A DNA stretch of 33,043 nucleotides from Acidobacteriota bacterium (GTDB lineage: Bacteria > Acidobacteriota > Terriglobia > Acidiferrales > UBA7541): contig PMAA01000035.1 in NCBI GenBank assembly GCA_003152355.1, forward strand, positions 1-33,043. Reading direction: 5' to 3'. A program made the translations under genes and the position numbers. Under the pieces are notes generated by a model. That model was given only the letters and a program-made list of their open reading frames with translations. It searched no databases and was not told where the DNA came from. Of the stretch, positions 15,771 through 23,711 are shown piece after piece (position 1 is the stretch's first letter; each line of letters opens with the position of its first letter).

Positions 15771-17087
15771 TCAGTTCGGTTTAGAACCGCTACCACAAGG
15801 TCCCGCATCGACATTCCGTAATTTGCCCTCTGCAGCGGGATCGCCCTTCTTTGCCGCGGCAGTAAGTAGCACAATTCCTTGCTGGCAGTTCTGCGGCACG
15901 CCTTCTCCGCGAATGTAGAGGTCGCCGAGCAGGATATCGGCTGCTACGTTGCCTTCATGCGACGCGGCCCAAAGCCACGGCACCGCCTTCTCTGGTTGAG
16001 GCCGTTTGTTATCGGCGCGCAAGTACTGCCGCGCGATTTCCAACTGCGAATCGCCAGGGACGCGCAGCAGACGCTTCGCGACGCTGTTCCGCGCGGGCGG
16101 TGCGGGGAATTTGTTCGCCCGGGCCTGTCCCGACGCTGGAGACTCTGGCGTGGCCGATGACGTCGGCGAAGTTGAGAGCGAGGCCGACGGCGGTGCGATA
16201 GGAGCGGCCTGCTGCTCACCGGCGATATCTCTACCGAGGCGAATCAGGGAATTTCCGAGGTCTCCGTGAAAGCTGAGCACGACAATGATTACGAGAGCGA
16301 TCGCGGCAACGATGAAAGCAACCTTTGCAGCTTCTCGGACCACTCCGGGCGTTGCCAGCGAACGGAGAAACGCAAAACATGCATTCGTTCCGATCAGCGT
16401 GAAATCAACCGCGGTGATCAAGAGGTCTTCCGGCGCGTTCTGAACGTCTTCGGAACCAGACACAGAGGAGAGGAAATCTCCAAATTTAACCGTCGCGGCG
16501 CGGGCGAACCCGAATGACGTATTCGCGCTACGTAATGCGGGGCTTTTCAGATTGTTTAACGTTGAGCGCGTAGCGATGTCGGGCGCGAGAACTTCCACTT
16601 GCGATGATTGACTGTAGTCGGCAGCCCGAACGGCCGGCGAAGTATGAGGAATTCGTTCCGTCACGGCCGGCATGAAATCCGCGAACATCGGCGGTGGATT
16701 TCGCTCAGAGGCTGTTTCTTGCCCCTTCTCTTCACTTGTTGGCGACGGGGCTTCGAACTCGGCAATTTCCGCCATCGGCAAGCCGTGTTGATCGAGCCAG
16801 CTTTGGAGCTGATGGCGGGTGTTTGATGGAAGCGAAGTGAATTGCAAGCCGCCGGTTTTTCTTGTCGAATCAGTCCAAGCAAGTTCGCCAGTTGCCTGAA
16901 ACCTATTGGCTGGGGCCAGCGAGAGCGAGAAGCTGAGAGTTTCACCGAGTTCGACCGGGGCCACCATGCGAAATCGAAGGCCACGTTCGCACAGATCCAA
17001 TATGATGCCGCCGTTCTCCGAGCCGAGCTTTAGGTATATCAATCCTTCCGGCTTGATTCTCGGGCTTTGTCGACGTTCATTCCGCAT
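15771..17087 (-). CDS. PilZ domain - transmembrane - Sel1-repeat protein
   Basis: This 438-residue protein has an N-terminal PilZ domain (about 1-100) with the RxxxR motif in ERRQSPR (R6, R10) and DLCERG (31-36) where [D/N]xSxxG is expected; the serine is replaced by cysteine. A long low-complexity Pro/Ser/Ala linker follows. There is one clear membrane segment at about 255-273 (AFIVAAIALVIIVVLSF) and a second Pro/Ser-rich linker. At the C-terminus are Sel1-like repeats such as AVPWLWAASHEGN and DLYIRGEGVPQN (about 365-425). The layout suggests that a cytoplasmic c-di-GMP sensor is linked to a periplasmic protein-interaction module. Partners are unknown; a pilin gene lies 2 kb away on the same strand, but PilZ proteins have many roles. 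Confidence 0.87.
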   Translation of the reverse strand: MRNERRQSPRIKPEGLIYLKLGSENGGIILDLCERGLRFRMVAPVELGETLSFSLSLAPANRFQATGELAWTDSTRKTGGLQFTSLPSNTRHQLQSWLDQHGLPMAEIAEFEAPSPTSEEKGQETASERNPPPMFADFMPAVTERIPHTSPAVRAADYSQSSQVEVLAPDIATRSTLNNLKSPALRSANTSFGFARAATVKFGDFLSSVSGSEDVQNAPEDLLITAVDFTLIGTNACFAFLRSLATPGVVREAAKVAFIVAAIALVIIVVLSFHGDLGNSLIRLGRDIAGEQQAAPIAPPSASLSTSPTSSATPESPASGQARANKFPAPPARNSVAKRLLRVPGDSQLEIARQYLRADNKRPQPEKAVPWLWAASHEGNVAADILLGDLYIRGEGVPQNCQQGIVLLTAAAKKGDPAAEGKLRNVDAGPCGSGSKPN

Positions 17088-17285
17088 AGGGTTTTACCGG
17101 AGATCCGTCTTCCTCAAATCTCTCGCGTCCGCCGGAGACTTGAAGACACGGGAAGATATTCACGGACGCTTCGGGGAACGACGGATTGACAGGCGGGAAG
17201 ATCACGCCGGGAGCCTACCATCAACGAGTATAACATGACGCTATTGCTTCTTGTATAGCGCCTAACCGGCCACTACTGACTTAAC

Positions 17286-17684
17286 TTACCGGCCGACGGC
17301 CGCGTGAGCGCGCGTCCTGCGGAGAGTATCATTGCCCGCGACTGGTTGGGGGAAGGAGACCACGATTTTCTCGATAGCATCAAGGGATTTCTGGACGGCT
17401 GTTAACACTTTCTCTTTTGTCGGCCCAGTAAGATGTTTTGCAACGCGAAGCATCCAGCGCGCGGCTTCGGCCTTCACGCGCAGCTCCACCACGGGTTCGC
17501 ACAATTCCGGTGAATCCACACTCTTTACAAGGTCGCAGTTGTACGGGCTCACATGAAGTTCATCGATTCGCATTGCAATGCTGTCAAGACGTTCTTCGAA
17601 CTGCCTTTCCGGTTCGGTCTCAGCAAGCCGTCCAGAAGACAGTCTTCCGCTAGCGTTCGCGGCAAAATTTTGCGTTTGCTCCAT
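17286..17684 (-). CDS. Small hypothetical protein
   Basis: This 132-residue protein starts MEQTQNFAANASG. ATG 17684 is chosen because AAGGAGGAC lies just upstream; the frame is open to 17741 without a better site. It has a Gln/Glu/Arg-rich N-terminal part (ERQFEERLDSIAMRIDEL), then helical segments including VELRVKAEAARWMLRVAKHL and VQKSLDAIEKIVVSFPQPV. There is no signal peptide or membrane segment, so it is probably cytoplasmic. I do not recognise a family. It lies between the pilin-like gene and the PilZ-Sel1 gene on the same strand, with gaps of 305 and 198 bp, so it probably has its own promoter. Confidence 0.65.
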   Translation of the reverse strand: MEQTQNFAANASGRLSSGRLAETEPERQFEERLDSIAMRIDELHVSPYNCDLVKSVDSPELCEPVVELRVKAEAARWMLRVAKHLTGPTKEKVLTAVQKSLDAIEKIVVSFPQPVAGNDTLRRTRAHAAVGR

Positions 17685-17989
17685 GGGTCCTCCTTCTCGA
17701 ATGACGGTCAGCCCCTTTGGCCGATTATTTCCGAGATTCATTAGACCCCCAATTCGAACTCCACACTTTATAGTGCAAGATGCGCACCAAGAACGACAGT
17801 CTTGTCAAAGCCACTCGCAATAAACGACTTAACGGGCTTCCAGGTTGATTTACAGATTCAATAGCTCGGTACTAGACCTGGCAGTTTCTTCCGGATACTG
17901 TGCTTTTGTTCGTGTCGACTGCGCCATTCAACTTGCGCACTCTACAGGTATATTCGCTGGAAGCCATGCTACGGCGGGACCGGGCAGGT
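17685..17989. other. Intergenic region between pilin-like gene and small hypothetical gene
   Basis: This 305-bp stretch lies downstream of the pilin-like gene and upstream of the small hypothetical gene on the minus strand. It contains the ribosome-binding site of the latter next to 17685. I see no RNA gene, no strong hairpin and no convincing open frame. Confidence 0.6.
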
Positions 17990-18499
17990 CTATTGCACGG
18001 GCGGATCTGTGTCGCCGGCGACTCCGTTCGAGTTGTAGCGAATCACGCCAGTCTGATCCGAGTAGAAGTGACGCTGACCGCTCGTGCCTGGTGTGACCGG
18101 ATCGGCATTGACGGTGTACGTTTTCCATCCCGCGCAACCACCTGATGCGGCTGCGTTCGGTGCATCTCCAGAACCATCTGAGTACGTGAAGTTGTAGCCG
18201 GTCTTGGTGCCCAACGTAAGTTGACTGTCGATCAGCAATGCTTCGCCGCAGGAAGGGATCGTGTCGGCAACTGCGCTAGTTCCCATCGCAGCGAGCCCGG
18301 CCGGATATCCGTTGTGATAAGTCGAGTAGTAGGTGCGAGCCGAGGTGTTTATTGCCCGCACTAAGCCGACCGCCGAAGTTTCGTTGGCGGCGATGCGCGA
18401 GCGGAGCAAGTTCGGAACGGCGATCGCTGCGAAAATCAAGATGATCGCGACGACGATCACAAGTTCTATGAGCGAGAAGCCTCGTTGATTTTTCCGCAC
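17990..18499 (-). CDS. Type IV pilin-like / type II pseudopilin-like protein
   Basis: The leader VRKNQRG precedes the class III signal FSLIELVIVVAIILIFAAIA, which has the glycine at the prepilin peptidase site and the glutamate at mature position 5. GTG 18499 is chosen as the start because AGGGAGA lies 5 nt before it and this gives a normal 7-residue leader; the frame is open to another GTG at 18532, which would add 11 residues. The mature protein is about 162 residues and has two cysteines (in IPSCGEALL and ASGGCAGWK), probably a disulfide near the C-terminus. It would be processed by PilD and assembled by a type IV pilus or type II secretion machine, whose genes are not in this window. Whether it is a major or minor pilin is not clear. 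Confidence 0.88.
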   Translation of the reverse strand: MRKNQRGFSLIELVIVVAIILIFAAIAVPNLLRSRIAANETSAVGLVRAINTSARTYYSTYHNGYPAGLAAMGTSAVADTIPSCGEALLIDSQLTLGTKTGYNFTYSDGSGDAPNAAASGGCAGWKTYTVNADPVTPGTSGQRHFYSDQTGVIRYNSNGVAGDTDPPVQ

Positions 18500-18700
18500 G
18501 ATCTCCCTGCCGAATGACGATCCGAGATCCACAGAACATCGTCATGAGGATCGCTAGCTTCTCTACTCGCACATTTAGTGCCGCTTATGGCGGTTAGGCT
18601 GAAGATGTTAAAAAGATTGTAACCGGCACAAACGATGGAGATTAGACGGCAGTTAATTTCTGGGGTGCCGAAATTGCATGTCCGGCTTTCGGGCGTGTTT

Positions 18701-18716
18701 CAAAACGGACGTTTTG
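18701..18716. repeat. 16-bp near-perfect palindrome, possible operator
   Basis: CAAAACG and CGTTTTG are perfect 7-bp arms around GA, about 200 bp upstream of the pilin-like gene on one side and 290 bp upstream of the LysM gene on the other. The core octamer ACGGACGT is shared with the palindrome at 2764-2779. Confidence 0.3.
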
Positions 18717-18955
18717 CGTCTTAAGGAATCGCCTCTTTCCGTCTGACGTCGGATTGATGCGATTGTATTCCGAAGCCTTGTGGAGCGAACCATATACCAA
18801 CGTAATGTTGCGGATCGGCCCACTCTAATACACCAGGAATACAGGGAAATACGCCTATTGATTATGCTTTTGGAGCATTTCGGCACTTGGATTGTACCGT
18901 TACCGTATATGCACACGTGAGCCTGAAGTTCTTGCCGGGGCCGTCTTGGACTGAT

Positions 18956-18994
18956 TAGATGGAATCAATCTAAGGGGATCGGCGAAACAGCCGG
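18956..18994 (+). promoter_or_regulatory. Structured 5' leader of the LysM gene (weak)
   Basis: TTAGAT (18956-18961) pairs with ATCTAA (18969-18974), and CGGC (18981-18984) pairs with GCCG (18991-18994) around GAAACA. The second hairpin ends 10 nt before the ATG and covers the place where a ribosome-binding site is expected. The string CAGCCGGGT resembles the 3' part of class I c-di-GMP riboswitches, but the conserved 5' half is not found, so this is not called as a riboswitch. Confidence 0.2.
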
Positions 18995-19004
18995 GTAAAA
19001 CACG

Positions 19005-19874
19005 ATGACAGAGACAAAGAAACGCGGGCTTCTACTTAGCGCACTTGTAGTGGGACTACTGCTTTCCGCGGGGCCGATCTTCGGGCAAGATCTCGGCAAT
19101 GCCGCGCGACAAGAGCGCGACCGGAAACACAACCTGACGCGTCACTCCGGTCACGTTTACACCAACGAAGATTTGAAGCGCGCCCAAATTCTCCTGCCCG
19201 CAGACAAAGAGCGGATGCTCGCGGCGCGGCGTAATGCCATGACGCTAGAATTGGAAGCCGCTGTGAATCCGAATCCTGCTCCGGCGAACCCGGACGTAGC
19301 GGCGCCCTCAAAATCCGACGTGTTGAACCTGCCGTTGCCGATCGTAAAGTTTCCAGTGGTGGCATCATTCGCCGATGTGGCGCCTGACCGTTCGTCACTC
19401 TTATCTTCGATGAAATCCCGAAGAACGAGAAAGATGCGGCCCGAGGCGAAAGATTTTGTTCTCGGAGACACTCGGAAAAAGCAATCGCTCCCCGCGCCCG
19501 TGGAACAGAAACTGGATTTGAATTCGTCCAAGGAAGTGCGCGTTGCGCCTGGAGACTCTCTCTGGAAGATTGCTGCTCGCGTTCTTGGAAACGGCGCGCG
19601 TTGGCACGAGCTCGCAGCCATCAATCCCGAAATTTCAGATCCGAATGTTATCCATACAGGTGAATGGATTCGCTTGAGCGCAAACGATTCGACGAATGAC
19701 AAACAAGTTGTGGTGCGTGAAGGCGATACGCTCTCGGGCGTTGCGCAAGCTGAACTTGGAAATGCGCGCGCGTTCACTTGCATCGCACAAGCGAACCCTC
19801 AACTTCAGACGATCGATCTCATCTACCCCGGCGAAACTTTGGTTGTTCCACAGTCCTGCGACGTCGCGCCATAA
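19005..19874 (+). CDS. Secreted protein with two LysM domains
   Basis: This 289-residue protein has a signal peptide (about 1-27, GLLLSALVVGLLLSAGPIFG) and a basic, Ala/Pro-rich middle region without recognised domains. Two C-terminal LysM modules follow: about 178-224 (APGDSLWKIAARVLGNG...NPEI) and 235-281 (REGDTLSGVAQAELGNA...NPQLQ). LysM binds N-acetylglucosamine-containing glycans, so the protein probably attaches to peptidoglycan. No catalytic domain is visible. The N-terminal part has a segment (VYTNEDLKRAQILLP) seen in other acidobacterial LysM-like proteins by my impression only. It converges with the Kelch remnant that follows. Confidence 0.87.
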   Translation: MTETKKRGLLLSALVVGLLLSAGPIFGQDLGNAARQERDRKHNLTRHSGHVYTNEDLKRAQILLPADKERMLAARRNAMTLELEAAVNPNPAPANPDVAAPSKSDVLNLPLPIVKFPVVASFADVAPDRSSLLSSMKSRRTRKMRPEAKDFVLGDTRKKQSLPAPVEQKLDLNSSKEVRVAPGDSLWKIAARVLGNGARWHELAAINPEISDPNVIHTGEWIRLSANDSTNDKQVVVREGDTLSGVAQAELGNARAFTCIAQANPQLQTIDLIYPGETLVVPQSCDVAP

Positions 19875-19941
19875 TCACTCGGCGCGATTCGCAGGACCGC
19901 TTCACACTCAAATCTCAATTCTCGCTCGACCGCGATCGTTC

Positions 19942-20280
19942 CTATCGCGTATAGAGCTCGGAGCTCGCGATTGCGACAGTGGTGTCGTTGGCTCCGCCGG
20001 CCACCAGTACCTGCCCGTTCGAAAGCAGCGTGGTCGTGTGGAATTTGCGAGCGTTGATCAAATTGGGGCCGCGTGACCAGGCATTGCTTGCCGAATTGTA
20101 GAGACTGGAACTCACGGTGAGACTGTACTCGTTAGCGCCAACTGCTTCGAGGACTTCGCCCGACTCCAGCACGGTGAGTGCGCCCGCGGGAGGAGACACT
20201 CCAAAATTTCCAGTTGTCTTCCAGATGCCAGTGGGCGTGTTGTAGAACTCAGTGACATAGGATGCGAGCAAGCTGCGCAC
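19942..20280 (-). pseudogene. Kelch-repeat protein fragment
   Basis: The open frame of 112 codons from GTG 20280 encodes two Kelch/galactose-oxidase-like blades (SSLYNSASNAW, ARKFHTTTLLSNGQVLVAGG, ASSELYTR). It starts within a blade, has no signal peptide, and is preceded by an in-frame TAG seven codons upstream. The C-terminus stops at SSELYTR, where relatives continue with the rest of a blade. A propeller needs four to eight blades, so this is most likely a remnant of a larger secreted protein. A short functional product cannot be excluded. Confidence 0.65.
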
Positions 20281-20323
20281 GCCCCATGATTCAACCCGCT
20301 ATGCGCTCTGATGCAGTGGCGCC

Positions 20324-20355
20324 TTCGAGCCGGCGGCCGGAAACCGCCGGTCGAA
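20324..20355 (-). terminator. Strong GC hairpin downstream of the NHL-propeller gene
   Basis: TTCGA(G)CCGGCGG pairs with CCGCCGGTCGAA around CCGGAAA, making a 12-bp stem with one bulged base. It lies about 80 nt after the stop of the minus-strand gene at 20433. There is no T-run, so it may be a factor-dependent terminator or an mRNA-stabilising end. Confidence 0.35.
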
Positions 20356-20432
20356 TGCGTTCGCCACTTTTTCTCTTCGCAGGTGGCAGCGGACTCAAAT
20401 ACGAGTCCGCGGTCGCTGCGACATTGCCTTGC

Positions 20433-21611
20433 TTAGTTCAACAGGTTCAACGTGTTGGTTGCGTCGTCAACAAAGAACAGGTTGCCGGCGCCGTCAAATA
20501 CCAAGCCGAACAGCGCGCCATTCCCCGGCGGCGGACCGCCGCTACTGTCGAGCAGTTCGCTCGCGACCTGTGTACCCTTCGGGGTGATTTCCGTGGCGAA
20601 TCCATCGTCTCCGTTGACCGTAATCACGTGGCCATTCGGTGCGACGACGAGACCCAGCGGTGCATTTAACGTTCCTCCAGTGGTCAGAGTGATTCCCGTA
20701 CCAGCGGAAGTGTTGCGGATAAGCGGAATTGGAATCACAGCGATGCGATTGTTGACGGTGTCGGCCACGTACAGAGCGCGTTCGAATGGGAAGCTGGCGC
20801 CCTTCGCGCAGTCTTTCTGGTCAAACGGATTGCACGGTGCACTCAAGGCAACGCCAGTTGGTCCAACGACGAGAGCCGCCGGGTCGGTGCGCTCGCCAAA
20901 GCCGGAGGCAATGACCCTCATTGACTCAACCACCGGCGCTTCGTTCTCGGAGACTCTCAGGTTTACACGAACGACCGTACCTTCGTTAACGACGCCGCCG
21001 CCAGCTGCGACCGTGCCGTTGAGAACATTCGTGACGAAGAGCTCAGCCTGATTGCCAATTTCAAACGAAGTCATGTCCCACGGCCCGTTGATCAGCGATC
21101 CGGAGATCGTCTCTGCCACGTTGCCGTTGCTATCAAGCACGATGAGGCAACCAGCCTGTGCCGTGGCCGACGTGCCGTCGGATGTCGGGAGACTGCCGAC
21201 GACAACCCAACCCGACTGAAGTATCACCAGCGCCGTGGTCAAGCCCACGCCGCCGGGACAAGAACCTGGAAGGGTCGTCGGGTCAATCTGCGCGAAAACA
21301 TTGACCGACGATCCGTCGGGTGCCATGTCCATGATGGTTGTGCCGGTACCTTGAAGGTTCATGCTGTTATTGAAATTGCTGACCAGAATGTGGCCAGCCA
21401 CGAGACTGCCAACGGATTTCTGAACGACAATCATACCGTAAGGATTGACGTCTCCGTTTCCGGGTACGGTAGACGCGACTGTGCTGATTGTTGTGAGACT
21501 GTCGAGAATAGGCGTGACGCCAGCCGCGAGTACAGGCGCTGCCGTAATCGCGAGTGCAAGAACGCCGGTCAGGGAAAGTCTAAGGAATTTGAGACAATTC
21601 TGCTTCGTCAT
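20433..21611 (-). CDS. Secreted NHL/SMP-30-like beta-propeller protein
   Basis: This 392-residue protein has a clear signal peptide (about 1-29, ending APVLAAG). The mature part is beta-rich, with repeated patterns of the kind NGDVNPYGMIVV, GHILVSNFNN, PTGVALS, RALYVADTVNNRIAVIP, APLGLVVAPNGHVITVNGD and LVFDGAGNLFFVDDATN. These are NHL-type blades (GVAVDxxGNLYVADxxNNRI). Such propellers bind ligands or proteins; some are lactonases, but I do not see the metal-binding residues of SMP-30 clearly. It probably acts in the periplasm or outside the cell. It is transcribed away from the porin operon, with a 529-bp divergent region containing a large hairpin in its probable leader. Confidence 0.85.
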   Translation of the reverse strand: MTKQNCLKFLRLSLTGVLALAITAAPVLAAGVTPILDSLTTISTVASTVPGNGDVNPYGMIVVQKSVGSLVAGHILVSNFNNSMNLQGTGTTIMDMAPDGSSVNVFAQIDPTTLPGSCPGGVGLTTALVILQSGWVVVGSLPTSDGTSATAQAGCLIVLDSNGNVAETISGSLINGPWDMTSFEIGNQAELFVTNVLNGTVAAGGGVVNEGTVVRVNLRVSENEAPVVESMRVIASGFGERTDPAALVVGPTGVALSAPCNPFDQKDCAKGASFPFERALYVADTVNNRIAVIPIPLIRNTSAGTGITLTTGGTLNAPLGLVVAPNGHVITVNGDDGFATEITPKGTQVASELLDSSGGPPPGNGALFGLVFDGAGNLFFVDDATNTLNLLN

Positions 21612-22140
21612 TTACACACTCCTCTATTGAATTAGTGCGGGGGACCCGTCGCAGATGGGCCGGGCAGAGGCGATCCTTCGTGGCTGCAAGCGCGGCCGAC
21701 TGGGATCGCCGCTACGTCATGAAATCGAAAACCCGGCGCCGCCTCGAGGGCGGACTTCTTACGAGGCAGCGCCGGTTCTCGATCTCTTACGCGCACATTA
21801 AACCAAGCGAAGCTTCTGTGGTTTGTCCGCAACTTGTAAACAACTTGTGAAATCGGTGTCACTTCGACAGACGGGCATGATGCTTGTTTCCCACATTTTG
21901 GTAGTGACTCTTTTTGAAATCACGTGTAGAAGAAAAGGACCCCGAAACGTGTCCCTGCTGCGGTTCTGGCATGAATGTGTCGAACGATTTCGATGGCAAT
22001 TATCCGAGGTGGAATGGTCTGCGCAGAGAACCGGGGTACCTAGCTTCGGTAGGAACGGCCGTACCTTCCGCCGGATACGCCGCATCTTTTGGCACGGCAA
22101 TTCGTCAAATGCCTAGACATAACAGAGAGGAGAAGAAGCC
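21612..22140. other. Divergent intergenic region, NHL gene (minus) and porin operon (plus)
   Basis: This 529-bp region must contain promoters for both directions. It holds the large inverted repeat 21724-21783, a smaller CCTA/TAGG hairpin near 22038-22052 flanked by GGTAC/GTACC, and the GAGAGGAGAAG ribosome-binding site of the porin gene. A TTG-initiated open frame (21914-22144) has a CPCCG motif and ends overlapping the porin ATG; its codon use is not like its neighbours and I do not call it as a gene. No tRNA or known riboswitch is recognised. Confidence 0.6.
21724..21783. repeat. Long imperfect inverted repeat in the divergent region
   Basis: The inner arms CCGGCGCCGCCTCG (+ strand, left) and CGAGGCAGCGCCGG (right) pair with one mismatch or wobble around a 15-nt loop, and the stem extends outward through ATCGA/TCGAT. 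Read on the minus strand it lies about 110 nt before the ATG of the NHL gene and is followed by GGGTTTTCG. It could be an attenuator or terminator in that leader, or a barrier against transcription into the porin operon. Confidence 0.5.
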
Positions 22141-23709
22141 ATGACTTTCACCGCTAAGGGCCCGTTGCGAGCATGTGGTTATCTTCTTTTTTGCTTACTT
22201 CTTGCAGGAATCCAAACAGCGCGCGGGCAATCCAGCGCCGCGCCGATCCAGGCTGAAAACCAAGCTGACTTGGACACCAAGCTTCGTGCTTTGACGGACT
22301 CGCTTGAGCAGACGCGAGTGGAACTGTCTGAGTCGCGCGCGGAGATTCTGGAATTGCGGGGCATGCTGGAGCAGGTGCTGAAGAGGGAAGGCGGGCAGCC
22401 GGTCGTCACGGCGGAGAGCGCGACTCCCCAGTCGGCGCAGGCCGCGACGACTGACGTCGAAGCGCGCCCGGCGCAGATTGGCCAAGACGATTGGCAGATC
22501 GTAACCGCGCGTGTGGCTGAGCTCGAGCAGGACAAAGTCGGAAGCGCATCGAGATACCGGGTGAAGCTCTCTGGTCTGGTTCTCCTGAACTTATCCGGCG
22601 TTTCCGGGCAAGTGGATAACACCGACGTGCCGAGTGTCGCGACGCCTCCTCCGCCCGGTGCCGCGTCAGGTAGTGTCGGGGCATCGCTCCGGCAAACGAT
22701 TCTGGGATTGAGCGGATTGGGGCCGGAGATTTTCGGCGCAAACACGAGTGCCAACGTTCAAATGGATTTCTTCGGCGGCCTGCCGGCTGGATACGGTTCC
22801 GAGACTTCTGGACTGATGCGTTTACGGGTAGCCAGAATTCGATTCGACTGGACGAATACTTCTGTTGTGGGCGGTCTCGACGTCCCGTTTTTTTCGCCTA
22901 ACACACCGACAACATATTTGACCGTGGCAGAGCCGGCGTTTGCGGCGTCCGGAAATTTGTGGGCATGGGCGCCGACGATCCGAGTGGAGCATCGCTTCGA
23001 TACGAGCTTCTCCCAAATCAAAGTGGAAGCCGGCTTCATTGATGTACCGGTCTATTCCGATCAAGGCGCGGGGGAGCGCACTCCGTCGCCCGGAGAAAGT
23101 TCCCGCCAGCCGACGTACGCAATTCGTGTCTCTGCCAATGGCAGAGATGAGAATCTGCCGATGTCGTTCGGCGTGTCGGGAATTTTCTCGCCGCAGACGT
23201 TTCCCGGCAACTCCCGTGTTTCGGGATGGGGCGCGGTCGGAGATTGGAAATTTCCCATTCTCCGGAGGCTCGAACTCAATGGGCAGAGGCTCGAACTCAG
23301 CGGACAGATGTTTGTAGGTAGGGGCCTCGACGGATTCGGCGGAGTTCCGGCGATTTCGGCTGCGGCGGAATACTACGATTTTGGCGTGCCAGTCACTTCT
23401 ACGCTCGAACAAATCACCATGTTCGGCGGCTGGACGCAACTGAAATACAAGTTGAACTCGCGCAGCGAATTCAACGTTGCGGCCGGGATGGGCGGGCGCA
23501 ATTCGAGCGAGATGCGCCAGCTCGGAGATGTGAATTCGCAAGTCTCCTATCTCTCTCCGCGAAACCAAATGTTTCTCGCGAATTATATTTTCAGGCCGCG
23601 ATCCAATTTATTGTTGTCCCCAGAATTTCGGCGGCTGAGGACGTACCCCGTGACAGGCGCTGCGGCGATCGCGAATCAGTTCGGCCTGTCCGCAGGATAT
23701 TTATTCTAG
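22141..23709 (+). CDS. Outer-membrane porin-like beta-barrel with N-terminal coiled coil
   Basis: This 522-residue protein has a signal peptide (about 1-29, ending TARG before QSSAAP). Residues about 40-85 form a heptad-rich coiled coil (LRALTDSLEQTRVELSESRA), as in trimeric porins of the DcaP or OprO/P type. The rest is rich in alternating polar and aromatic beta strands (VKLSGLVLLNLSG, VQMDFFGGLP, RLRVARIRFDW), and the C-terminus ends in a phenylalanine (SAGYLF), the usual outer-membrane assembly signal. A purine-rich ribosome-binding site precedes the ATG. It is the first gene of a four-gene unit; the cupredoxin starts 2 bp after its stop. The substrate is unknown. Membership of a specific porin family is inferred. 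Confidence 0.85.
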   Translation: MTFTAKGPLRACGYLLFCLLLAGIQTARGQSSAAPIQAENQADLDTKLRALTDSLEQTRVELSESRAEILELRGMLEQVLKREGGQPVVTAESATPQSAQAATTDVEARPAQIGQDDWQIVTARVAELEQDKVGSASRYRVKLSGLVLLNLSGVSGQVDNTDVPSVATPPPPGAASGSVGASLRQTILGLSGLGPEIFGANTSANVQMDFFGGLPAGYGSETSGLMRLRVARIRFDWTNTSVVGGLDVPFFSPNTPTTYLTVAEPAFAASGNLWAWAPTIRVEHRFDTSFSQIKVEAGFIDVPVYSDQGAGERTPSPGESSRQPTYAIRVSANGRDENLPMSFGVSGIFSPQTFPGNSRVSGWGAVGDWKFPILRRLELNGQRLELSGQMFVGRGLDGFGGVPAISAAAEYYDFGVPVTSTLEQITMFGGWTQLKYKLNSRSEFNVAAGMGGRNSSEMRQLGDVNSQVSYLSPRNQMFLANYIFRPRSNLLLSPEFRRLRTYPVTGAAAIANQFGLSAGYLF

Positions 23710-23711
23710 AG

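Larger units (their letters stand above)
18500..19004. other. Divergent intergenic region, pilin (minus) and LysM (plus)
   Basis: This 505-bp region must hold the promoters of both flanking genes. It contains a 7-2-7 palindrome (18701-18716) and two small hairpins just before the LysM start (18956-18974 and 18981-18994). One minus-strand open frame (18653-18916) shows no protein-like pattern and is not called. The base composition is more AT-rich than in the neighbouring genes. I see no clear riboswitch class. Confidence 0.6.

Noticed and set aside
18653-18916. 87-codon open frame on the minus strand in the pilin/LysM intergenic region
   Set aside because: The sequence is rich in Arg, Ser and Ile without pattern, has no ribosome-binding site and lies in AT-richer DNA. 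It looks like a chance frame.
18956-19004. Class I c-di-GMP riboswitch before the LysM gene
   Set aside because: Only a short 3'-like string is present; the conserved GCAAA and GACGCAAAGC-type segments are missing in the right order and strand.
22089-22105. Sigma-54-like promoter TGGCAC...TTCG before the porin gene
   Set aside because: The -24 element fits, but the essential GC of the -12 element is replaced by CG, so it is not a credible sigma-54 site.
22822-23568. 248-codon frame opposite to the porin-like gene
   Set aside because: It is antisense to a gene with a signal peptide and proper barrel features, and its own sequence shows no family pattern.
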